6,150 nt of DNA from Alphaproteobacteria bacterium (lineage in GTDB: Bacteria > Pseudomonadota > Alphaproteobacteria > CAAHEQ01 > UBA3637), in the NCBI GenBank assembly GCA_017555325.1, contig JAFZGR010000054.1, positions 1 through 6,150 on the forward strand, given 5' to 3'. Of this stretch, positions 1 through 5,378 are shown piece after piece. The translations under genes and the position numbers were made by a program. Positions within the stretch are counted from its first letter, which is position 1. Every line of letters starts with the position of its first letter. The notes under the pieces are model-generated. The model worked only from the letters and a program-made list of their open reading frames with translations. It ran no database searches and was not told where the DNA came from.

Positions 1-117
1 ATTTATTTTAGGATCTCGTTGGGAAATAGTGCGTTGTTCGTGCCAGTTCTTCCCGAGAATCTGAAACAAGTTCAGATTGAAGGGAAGTGCAAAGTGGTAT
101 TGTTATTTTAGTGACTT
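1..117. repeat. Intergenic palindromic repeat, copy A (left end cut by window)
   Basis: Identical over all 117 bases to 247-363 (offset 246); the match ends at 118/364. It contains the 12-mer GTTGGGAAATAG at 18-29, GTGCCA at 40-45, and a strong hairpin at 49-87: CTTCCC/GGGAAG outer stem, a 3x3 internal loop, then AATCTGAA/TTCAGATT around ACAAG. The left part looks like the second half of a CGTCATCC...GGATCTC palindrome whose first half lies outside the window. No open reading frame or T-run follows the hairpin, so it is neither a gene nor a classical terminator. Confidence 0.9.
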
Positions 118-128
118 TTAATTTTCAC

Positions 129-221
129 CGTCATCCCATGTTTTGACATGGGTCTTGTTGGGAAATAGCATATTTTTTGTGCCAATTTTGTAGCGGATGC
201 CGGACTGAATCTGGCATGACG
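129..221. repeat. Diverged relative of the intergenic repeat, with hairpin ends
   Basis: A 93-bp element bounded by inverted ends: CGTCATCCCA on the left and TGGCATGACG on the right (CGTCATGCCA on the other strand; 9 of 10 match). The left end is a perfect hairpin (CCCATGT 135-141, loop TTTG, ACATGGG 146-152). The right end is an imperfect palindrome at 198-216 (TGCC...GGCA). Between them lie GTTGGGAAATAG (157-168) and GTGCCA (179-184) at the same 22-base spacing as in copies A and B. This paired-palindrome layout recalls the BIME-like or REP-like elements of many bacteria. Whether it is mobile cannot be told from here. Confidence 0.75.
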
Positions 222-235
222 ATGTAATGAGAAAA

Positions 236-363
236 CGTCATCCTGAATTTATTTTAGGATCTCGTTGGGAAATAGTGCGTTGTTCGTGCCAGTTCTTCCC
301 GAGAATCTGAAACAAGTTCAGATTGAAGGGAAGTGCAAAGTGGTATTGTTATTTTAGTGACTT
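236..363. repeat. Intergenic palindromic repeat, copy B with its left palindrome
   Basis: Starts with CGTCATCC at 236 and an imperfect palindrome (ATCCTGAAT...ATTTTAGGAT, 240-260). From 247 it repeats copy A perfectly to 363. The internal hairpin lies at 295-333, GTTGGGAAATAG at 264-275 and GTGCCA at 286-291. Perfect identity over 117 bases of non-coding DNA points to a recent copying event or gene conversion. The element sits downstream of the 3' end of the 545-residue gene and could form structure in its read-through transcript. Confidence 0.88.
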
Positions 364-370
364 CTTAAAA

Positions 371-394
371 GTCGGACTAAATTTGGCATAATGA
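371..394. repeat. Degenerate right end of a palindromic repeat
   Basis: The segment GTCGGACTAAATTTGGCATA resembles the right end of the middle element (200-219, CCGGACTGAATCTGGCATGA) with a few changes. It probably marks the decayed terminus of the unit that begins at 236. From here to 453, before the stop codon of the minus-strand gene, I see no gene, hairpin with T-run, or other clear signal. Confidence 0.5.
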
Positions 395-453
395 TCAGGA
401 TTAAAAACCGAATTGAACCGATATAACAGGGGCTAATATATGAAAATATTCAG

Positions 454-2091
454 TTAAAGTCCCATACCCACATTGTTGTTGAAAAAAGACAGTGTCAAAC
501 TTTCATTTTCCGGTAATGCTTCAGCTGAGTGAGAATTTTGACCCAATGTTGTTGTTAATCCCCCCAAATTGCCTGTTAGTGTTGAGGTGTTTTCTGTTTG
601 TGCCGTATAATTTGTCGTTGTGCCAAAGTTAACTTCTCCACCCCGTGTTAATTCGGTTGTTTGTGTTAACTCCGCCGGTGTTTGTTGTTCCATATCGGTA
701 ACAACACGCGGTGCTGATACTTGTTCGGTTGCCGATTTTTCTGTTCCCGCCCCAACTTGCGTTTGTGCTGATTGATTGGGAATATGCGGGGCCAGTGTGC
801 TCATGCTTTCCGATGTTACTTGTGTTGTGTTAAGTGTATTTCCCGTGTTAGAGAAACTACCTAACATCAATGTTGAATGTCCGTTTGGATTAATTGTTGT
901 GTTTGAATCGTTCAATAAGCCCGCAGTGATGGAAAAATCAGCACTGCCACCAGTTAATGTTCCTGTTGTTAATGTGCTTATTTCCAAATTGTCAATGGCT
1001 GTTTGTGCTTGTTGGATAGATTTATTGATGCTTTCATCAAGTGCCTTATTTTCTGCACTATACGGATTTAAAATCTGATTGGCAATCATATTGTCAGCTT
1101 CTTGCATGAACTGATCAGCTTCTTTGGCAGATAATCCGTGATTTGTCATTAACCATTGTTTAAAATCTCTATCGGATATTTCTGCTCTTAAGTCTTTTAA
1201 TGCCTGAACTCTATCCGCTTCGTCTTTTAGGCAAAATTCACGAAATTGACCGCATTCATCCGATTGCTTGCCGTAAATACGTGCTAAAAACGGCGAAGCT
1301 TTTCGGGCATTTTCAGAATGTTCCACTTGATGTTCGATAATGTGAAAAAGCGTTCCGCAGATTTCGTTTTTTTGTTCAGTCGGTCGTAACTCGGGCGGTG
1401 TTTTTAATCCGGGACCATTTATAGATTCATCTTCTATTTCAAATGAGGCTTTAATAATACCAACAGCAAATGCTGTGTTTTCAGTGCAAGTGCGTTGGTC
1501 TTTGTAATAATTGTTCATTTCTTTCAGTAAGTCTGCTTCATCATCTGACGTCCATTTGCCCCGTTTGACTAAATTATAGGCCGTATTGTAAACTTTTTTG
1601 CCGGCACGAATAGCTTTTGCCGATTGTCTTTCCACAACCTGTTTCATTTCTTTTAATGCAGGTAAAAGCGGTTGACCTCTCAACTTGTTCATCATAATCT
1701 GCTGTTCTTTTAACAGATCCGGTGTTGCTGCGTAAGAGGCTCTGGTTTTGTAAAAAGAAACAATATCGCTGATCTGTTGATTAAGTTTTGTTTTGCCTCG
1801 TCCATAGGCAACCATGTGTTTGAAAATATCAACACTGCCCCCTGTTCTGCGTGTAAAGTTATATAATGCCGCAACCTGTGTCGATTGTGTACCCACTTCG
1901 TGTAATTTTACGTCATCAGGCAAATCTAAAGCAGTCACATAACTCATCAATGTCTGACATTTTCGGATAAGTCTGGGATTGTATTTAACCTGTTCGATTA
2001 AGGATGATACTTCTGTTAAAATGTTTCTCAATTCGTACAAAGTTGCTTGGTCGGTCGTGATTCTTGACGAGTTTTCTTGCGTTGTGGACAT
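454..2091 (-). CDS. Uncharacterised 545-residue protein with Thr/Ser/Asn-rich C-terminal tail
   Basis: I do not recognise this protein. The start at 2091 is well supported: AAGGAGG five bases upstream on the minus strand, behind a near-consensus promoter. Residues 1 to about 365 are charged and probably helical, with few prolines, stretches likely to form bundles or coiled coils (20-55, 125-175, 290-365), and five scattered cysteines (45, 202, 245, 280, 287). Residues about 370-545 change sharply to low complexity rich in Thr, Ser, Asn, Gly and Gln, with LTTGTLTGG and LTGNLGGLTTTLG as loosely repeated pieces, ending in a short hydrophobic SLTLSFF segment. There is no signal peptide or membrane helix, so it looks soluble. 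It is transcribed away from the phage tail operon, so a phage origin is not shown. Possible roles include a host-directed effector, a surface or structural protein, or a phage cargo gene; none is supported by a motif. That it is a real gene is near certain. Confidence 0.9.
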   Translation of the reverse strand: MSTTQENSSRITTDQATLYELRNILTEVSSLIEQVKYNPRLIRKCQTLMSYVTALDLPDDVKLHEVGTQSTQVAALYNFTRRTGGSVDIFKHMVAYGRGKTKLNQQISDIVSFYKTRASYAATPDLLKEQQIMMNKLRGQPLLPALKEMKQVVERQSAKAIRAGKKVYNTAYNLVKRGKWTSDDEADLLKEMNNYYKDQRTCTENTAFAVGIIKASFEIEDESINGPGLKTPPELRPTEQKNEICGTLFHIIEHQVEHSENARKASPFLARIYGKQSDECGQFREFCLKDEADRVQALKDLRAEISDRDFKQWLMTNHGLSAKEADQFMQEADNMIANQILNPYSAENKALDESINKSIQQAQTAIDNLEISTLTTGTLTGGSADFSITAGLLNDSNTTINPNGHSTLMLGSFSNTGNTLNTTQVTSESMSTLAPHIPNQSAQTQVGAGTEKSATEQVSAPRVVTDMEQQTPAELTQTTELTRGGEVNFGTTTNYTAQTENTSTLTGNLGGLTTTLGQNSHSAEALPENESLTLSFFNNNVGMGL

Positions 2092-2096
2092 AACTT

Positions 2097-2103
2097 CCTC
2101 CTT
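2097..2103 (-). promoter_or_regulatory. Strong ribosome-binding site of the 545-residue gene
   Basis: On the minus strand this reads AAGGAGG, a full anti-Shine-Dalgarno match, five bases before the ATG at 2091. It fixes the start and, with the promoter at 2128-2156, suggests high expression. Confidence 0.85.
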
Positions 2104-2115
2104 CGTACGTACAAA
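2102..2115. promoter_or_regulatory. Palindrome around GTACGTAC in the leader of the 545-residue gene
   Basis: GTACGTAC (2105-2112) is a perfect palindrome; its flanks TTC and AAA extend the symmetry to 14 bases with one mismatched pair. It lies just inside the predicted transcript start and next to the ribosome-binding site, where a repressor or an RNA structure could act. A chance palindrome of this size is possible. Confidence 0.25.
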
Positions 2116-2127
2116 TTCTTTCTATTC

Positions 2128-2156
2128 ATTTTACCTGAAAAATAGCTTCTCGTCAA
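2128..2156 (-). promoter_or_regulatory. Near-consensus sigma70-type promoter for the 545-residue gene
   Basis: On the minus strand, TTGACG (-35, 2151-2156) and TAAAAT (-10, 2128-2133) are separated by exactly 17 bases, with one mismatch to consensus in each box. Transcription would start near 2121, giving a leader of about 30 bases containing the AAGGAGG site. The T-rich tract at 2157-2170 (A-rich on the minus strand) sits directly upstream of the -35 box, where an UP element would lie. Confidence 0.75.
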
Positions 2157-2245
2157 CTTTTTTTTAACTTTTATCTGCCAAACATTGCCGGCTTTTATCG
2201 TCTGTTGCTGAAAGTAAGATATAAATGCTTTTATTTACAGATGTT

Positions 2246-2251
2246 TATAAT
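2246..2251 (+). promoter_or_regulatory. Candidate -10 box for the tail operon
   Basis: A perfect TATAAT lies 68 bases before the ATG of the first tail gene. No good -35 box is present 16-18 bases upstream and there is no TGn extension, so it may need an activator, or the true promoter may be elsewhere. A 13-base palindrome (TTTGTT-A-AACAAA, 2258-2270) directly follows it, overlapping the expected transcript start, and would suit an operator. Confidence 0.4.
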
Positions 2252-2306
2252 GGCTTTTTTGTTAAACAAACGGTATGCTTTAAACAGGTTTTTAATTTTT
2301 TTAGGA

Positions 2307-2312
2307 AAGGAG
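2307..2312 (+). promoter_or_regulatory. Ribosome-binding site that sets the collar protein start
   Basis: AAGGAG, six bases before the ATG at 2319. The frame is open upstream with an ATG at 2205, but that start lacks such a site and would add 38 residues unlike any tail protein, while the protein from 2319 opens with the MPFDS...FTR-type beginning seen in related tail fibres. Confidence 0.85.
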
Positions 2313-2318
2313 AAAAAA

Positions 2319-3074
2319 ATGCCGTTTGACAGTGAAGGAACTTTTACTCGTAAACACAATTGGGAAGATGACCGAATCAACGGACTGGAGATTGTTACCG
2401 ATCATCATGATGAAGAAGATGATAATTTTGCCGAAGCTTTTAATGAAACATTTTTAAGAGATGGTCGTGTTGCCATGCAAAATGCGCTGAATATGGGTGG
2501 TTTTAAAATTCAAAATTGCAGTTCGGGCATTTCCGATACGGATGTGGTTATTAAGGCACAATTAACGCAATCAAAATCGGATTTAACAGATTTAATCAAT
2601 TCTTTTTGGAGAATCGGAGATATTAAAACATCCGTTCAATCGACCAATCACAGTGGATGGTTGCTGTGTAATGGGCAGGCAGTTTCTCGAACAATATATG
2701 CCGAATTGTTTGCTCTTATCGGGACAAAATTTGGGGCCGGAAACGGGACAACAACCTTTAATGTGCCGGATTATCGGGGGAAATTTTTACGGGGATTGGG
2801 CGGTCATTCCGCTTCGGATATTTATACAACGCAACCCGAAGGATTACCGAATATTCAAGGATCATTCTTAAATAACGGAAACAGTCCGACAGATGCTGCT
2901 TGGGGGGCATTTTCTTATTCAAAAGACGGAAAAGGCTCTAATACCGGTTCGGCAAATGATGGGGGTACTTATACGTTTAATGCCTCTAAATCCAATGCCA
3001 TTTATGGGGCAAGTGCGCATGTGACCCCAATAAATCAGGCTGTTTACTTTTTTATCAAAGCAAAAAATATTTAA
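2319..3074 (+). CDS. Phage tail fibre protein with tail collar domain
   Basis: A 251-residue virion protein expected at the tail tip, where collar-domain proteins form or cap fibres and often contact the host surface. Residues 1-65 form an N-terminal module (acidic DHHDEEDDNFAEA near 29-40, then FLRDGRVAMQNALNMGGFKI at 45-64) typical of tail-fibre attachment regions in alphaproteobacterial prophages. Residues about 99-161 match the Phage Tail Collar domain: IGDIK, then GWLLCNGQAVSR, FALIGTKFGAGNGTTTFNVPDYRGKFLRG. QPEGLPNIQGSF (172-183) and the C-terminal HVTPINQAVYFFIKAK (234-249) match the usual ending of the family. It is the first gene of the operon; the next gene begins 11 bases after its stop. 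Recognition is by motif memory, not a search. It may be a short fibre working beside the longer one at 3433-4956. Confidence 0.9.
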   Translation: MPFDSEGTFTRKHNWEDDRINGLEIVTDHHDEEDDNFAEAFNETFLRDGRVAMQNALNMGGFKIQNCSSGISDTDVVIKAQLTQSKSDLTDLINSFWRIGDIKTSVQSTNHSGWLLCNGQAVSRTIYAELFALIGTKFGAGNGTTTFNVPDYRGKFLRGLGGHSASDIYTTQPEGLPNIQGSFLNNGNSPTDAAWGAFSYSKDGKGSNTGSANDGGTYTFNASKSNAIYGASAHVTPINQAVYFFIKAKNI

Positions 3075-3085
3075 AGGGAGGATTT

Positions 3086-3436
3086 ATGACCAGTCAAATT
3101 ACCGAATCAAAAATATGCATTACACAAGGTGATACATTACCGATTATTCTGAATTTTCATCAAGATATTACGGATGCGGTTGTGGCTATGCAAGTGCGGA
3201 ATGAAGATGGAGCCGTCTTGATTGATAAAAAAGTGACGGAACACACGGATGCTCCTCTTGGAAAAACTGTATTAACTTTAACATCGGATGACACGTCTAT
3301 TCCGGTCGGAATGTATCAAACAGATATGGAAATTACCTTTAATGACGGTACCCGTTATACGTTTTATCCGCCACATGTCGGAAAATCGGCCTGTTTTTGT
3401 ATTGCCAAACAAATTACACAAGAGGAGAGAATATGA
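3086..3436 (+). CDS. Small phage tail protein, probable beta-sandwich (BppU_N-like)
   Basis: A 116-residue protein whose ATG follows GGGAGG by four bases. It opens with an ITQGDTLPIILNF segment (12-24) and continues with alternating hydrophobic residues (DAVVAMQVRNEDGAVLIDKKV, 30-50), an LTLTSDDTSIPVGMY turn (63-77) and DMEITFNDGTRYTF (80-93). This is the pattern of small Ig-like phage proteins that sit just before fibre genes, similar in style to the N-terminal domain of baseplate upper protein BppU. No signal peptide or membrane segment is visible. Its position between two fibre genes suggests a tail-tip or baseplate adaptor. The stop overlaps the fibre start by four bases (ATGA), so the two are probably made in a linked ratio. 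The family assignment is tentative; that it is a genuine tail-module gene is well supported. Confidence 0.75.
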   Translation: MTSQITESKICITQGDTLPIILNFHQDITDAVVAMQVRNEDGAVLIDKKVTEHTDAPLGKTVLTLTSDDTSIPVGMYQTDMEITFNDGTRYTFYPPHVGKSACFCIAKQITQEERI

Positions 3437-4956
3437 GTGAAATTTTTATCGATAACCCTCTGCCGAAGGCGCAGATGGATATTGAAATGGGATCGCTTGT
3501 TCCAATGGATGTTGAAATTGCTTCATCTGTGCCGATTGAGGTACAAGTGGGGACTTCAACGCTAGATATTCATCCCGAAACCGTTTGGGTACGTGACGGA
3601 CGGGCAGAAATAAGTTCTTTTGTTGCACAGGTTGTAAAGCCGGAACTTGATGCCTTTTCATCGGCTGAACAGGCTGATATGATGATGTTAAGTGAACAAG
3701 AACAAGAAGCGTTTAAGATGTTATCTGATAATAAAACAGCGTTGTTTCAAGAAATAACAGAAAAGGAAATGCAAATGTTTGAAACGTTGGTAGATGATAA
3801 AACGCAGGCGTTTAGTACGTTAGCAACATCTGAAACAACCGATTTTAAAACATTGACAGAGAATGAAACAACTGATTTTAAGGCTTTGGTAGAAAATAAA
3901 ACGACAGATTTTATTTCATTATCGGATGACAAAACAACGGCATTTAATCAAAATGCCATAGATAAGGGAAAAGCATTTGATGACAATGCAACAACCAAAA
4001 CACAGGCATTTACGGTTTTGGCAGAGGATAAAACGCAAGCGTATGAAGCATTGACAGAGGATAAAACACAAGATTTTATCTCGTTATCAGACGATAAAAT
4101 AACAGTGTTTAATCAAAATGCCACAGATAAAGGAAAAGCATTTGATGACAATGCAACAACCAAAACACAGGCATTTACGGTTTTGGCAGAGGATAAAACG
4201 CAAGCGTTTGAAGCATTGACAGAGGATAAAACACAAGCGTTTGAAACATTGGCAGGGGATAAAACGCAAGCGTTTGAAGCATTATCCGTAAATAGTCAAA
4301 AAAATATGGAGCAGGCAGTTGATATGGCGGAAAAGTGGGCGGTCGGGACACTTGAAGATCAACCGGCCGGCTCGGCTTGTTATTGGGCGGGGCAGGCAAA
4401 AGCGGCAGTCGCTGACAATGCTTCGGAAACAACAGCAGGGATTGCCCGTTTGGCAACAGCTGATGAAGTTGCAATCGGTACGGATGATACAACCATGATG
4501 ACACCGCTTAAAACAGCACAGGTATATGCAAAAAAAACAACGACTCTTACCGGATATGGTATTACGGATGCTTATACACAAACACAAACTAATGCGTTGT
4601 TGAATGCAAAAGCAAATACATCGGCAAATAATTTTTCAAGTGCCGGCAAGCAAACATTATCAGCATTGAGTATGCCGTCAAAAACTAAATATACTGATTT
4701 GACTTTGGGGGCAAGTGGTGCAATCTATACGGCACCGGCGACCGGTTGGTTTTTAATTGATAAAAGTGCAAATAATCAGGAATATGTTTATATTGGCAGT
4801 ACTTCAGGGGCTGCTTTTACACTCAGTTCTTCCGGTTTACAGGGAATATGTGCCACCATCCCCGTTTCGAAAGGGGGAGCTATTTCTGTTTCGTATAATG
4901 CTTCTCGTCAAACAAATCGGTTTCGTTTTATTTATGCAACAGGGGAGGAATTATGA
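3433..4956 (+). CDS. Long phage tail fibre with hendecad-repeat shaft
   Basis: A 507-residue fibre subunit, presumably trimeric as tail fibres usually are. The start is the ATG at 3433 with AGGAG five bases upstream; the frame is open 12 codons further, but that start lies inside the previous gene. Parts in order: residues 15-44, three 10-residue beta-like repeats (MDIEMGSLVP and two variants), probably the tail-attachment part; VWVRDGRAEI (51-60); residues about 83-292, an unbroken 11-residue repeat with Phe or Tyr at every 11th position from 94 to 281; AEKWAVGTLEDQPAGSACYW (299-318), a common transition motif; TTAGIARLATADEVAIGTDD (333-352) and YGITDAYTQTQTNALL (375-390), classic tail-fibre segments; residues about 418-507, a beta-rich C-terminal domain (IYTAPATGWFLIDKS; IPVSKGGAISVSY) likely to be the receptor-binding head. 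It overlaps both neighbouring genes by four bases. Confidence 0.9.
   Translation: MSEIFIDNPLPKAQMDIEMGSLVPMDVEIASSVPIEVQVGTSTLDIHPETVWVRDGRAEISSFVAQVVKPELDAFSSAEQADMMMLSEQEQEAFKMLSDNKTALFQEITEKEMQMFETLVDDKTQAFSTLATSETTDFKTLTENETTDFKALVENKTTDFISLSDDKTTAFNQNAIDKGKAFDDNATTKTQAFTVLAEDKTQAYEALTEDKTQDFISLSDDKITVFNQNATDKGKAFDDNATTKTQAFTVLAEDKTQAFEALTEDKTQAFETLAGDKTQAFEALSVNSQKNMEQAVDMAEKWAVGTLEDQPAGSACYWAGQAKAAVADNASETTAGIARLATADEVAIGTDDTTMMTPLKTAQVYAKKTTTLTGYGITDAYTQTQTNALLNAKANTSANNFSSAGKQTLSALSMPSKTKYTDLTLGASGAIYTAPATGWFLIDKSANNQEYVYIGSTSGAAFTLSSSGLQGICATIPVSKGGAISVSYNASRQTNRFRFIYATGEEL
3712..4305 (+). repeat. In-frame 33-bp (11-residue) tandem repeat array in the fibre shaft
   Basis: Eighteen consecutive 33-bp units, consensus close to FEALTEDKTQA in protein. 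An aromatic residue stands at residues 94, 105, 116, 127 and on to 281 without one break (Phe, except Tyr204). Met83 and Met292 extend the register by one unit on each side with a non-aromatic residue. Late units (4204-4272) are closest in nucleotide sequence; early ones are more diverged. An 11-residue period is the hendecad spacing of slightly right-handed or nearly straight coiled coils. As one continuous helix the array would be about 28-30 nm long (1.5 angstrom per residue). Confidence 0.9.
3907..4236 (+). repeat. Tandem duplication of a 165-bp block (five hendecads)
   Basis: Unit 1 is 3907-4071 and unit 2 is 4072-4236, each coding for 55 residues beginning DFISLSDDK. They differ at a few positions (for example TTAF versus ITVF, NAID versus NATD, QAYE versus QAFE) but are identical across a 76-base run (3967-4042 and 4132-4207). 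The duplication preserves both frame and hendecad register, so it lengthens the shaft by five repeats. Confidence 0.9.
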
Positions 4957-5342
4957 AATACGGTATTATAGAAAACAACCAGTTTATATTTATTGATGAA
5001 AATATGGAACGGTTAAAAAATACATTGTCATTTATCGGTAAAACGGAGAATGATATCGTTGCAGTTTGTGATGATGAAATTGAACAAGGGTATGATAATC
5101 AATATTATTTAAAAGGATTTGCCCCGATTGAACCGGCTGAGCAGGTTTATACAAAACAAATTGACGATTATAAAAAACAATTGTCCGATACAGATTACAT
5201 TATTGTTAAAATTGCCGAGGGGGTATCTAAACCGGAAGAATATGCCGAGATTATCACACAACGTCAATATTGGCGTGCAGAAATTAATCGATTAGAAGAG
5301 TTATTGGCACAATTGCCGAAGACAAATCCGATAGCAGAATAA
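4953..5342 (+). CDS. Probable tail fibre assembly chaperone
   Basis: A 129-residue acidic protein, last in the tail operon, whose ATG overlaps the fibre stop by four bases (ATGA) and is preceded by GGGGAGG inside the fibre gene. Such a small gene directly after a long fibre gene is the usual place for a tail fibre assembly (Tfa-like, Caudo_TAP) chaperone that helps the fibre fold and trimerise. Support in the sequence: a YYLKGFAPIEPAE segment (51-63), then a C-terminal half with LSDTDYIIVKIAEGV (77-91) and RQYWRAEINRLEELL (104-118), the TDY...EG...R..WR..I..LE layout typical of the C-terminal region of these chaperones. No membrane segment or signal peptide. The first 45 residues (MKYGIIENNQFIFID...) are less familiar. 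Coupling to the fibre would keep chaperone and substrate in proportion. Confidence 0.7.
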   Translation: MKYGIIENNQFIFIDENMERLKNTLSFIGKTENDIVAVCDDEIEQGYDNQYYLKGFAPIEPAEQVYTKQIDDYKKQLSDTDYIIVKIAEGVSKPEEYAEIITQRQYWRAEINRLEELLAQLPKTNPIAE

Positions 5343-5346
5343 ACAC

Positions 5347-5378
5347 AAAAGGCATTCAATTCAAAGAATGCCTTTTTT
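5347..5378 (+). terminator. Intrinsic terminator of the tail operon, probably bidirectional
   Basis: A perfect 11-bp inverted repeat, AAAAGGCATTC (5347-5357) and GAATGCCTTTT (5366-5376), encloses an eight-base loop and runs into six T (5373-5378). It starts four bases after the stop of the chaperone gene. On the minus strand the same stem ends in four T, so it can also end the convergent membrane-protein gene, whose TAA (5377-5379) directly abuts the stem. Confidence 0.92.

Noticed and set aside
49..87. Hairpin in the repeat as a transcription terminator
   Set aside because: The stem is strong, but no T-run follows on either strand, so it fits a structural repeat better.
776..1078. Plus-strand open frame of 100 codons opposite the 545-residue gene
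   Set aside because: Lies wholly within a well-supported gene on the other strand and has Val/Leu/Cys-rich composition typical of an antisense shadow.
2205..2318. Upstream extension of the collar protein (38 extra residues from the ATG at 2205)
   Set aside because: No ribosome-binding site at 2205, the extension covers the TATAAT and palindrome, and AAGGAG precedes the ATG at 2319.
3712..4305. Regular 33-bp repeats that could suggest a CRISPR array
   Set aside because: Units are directly adjacent, in frame and code for a smooth 11-residue period; there are no unique spacers between identical repeats.
3747..4587. Several open frames on the minus strand across the fibre gene
   Set aside because: They are antisense shadows produced by the repeated codons of the shaft and the following fibre region; none has a ribosome-binding site or protein-like composition.
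4953..5342. Possible lysis or holin gene at the end of the tail operon
   Set aside because: The protein is acidic and has no membrane segment or enzymatic motif; its C-terminal pattern and position fit a fibre assembly chaperone.
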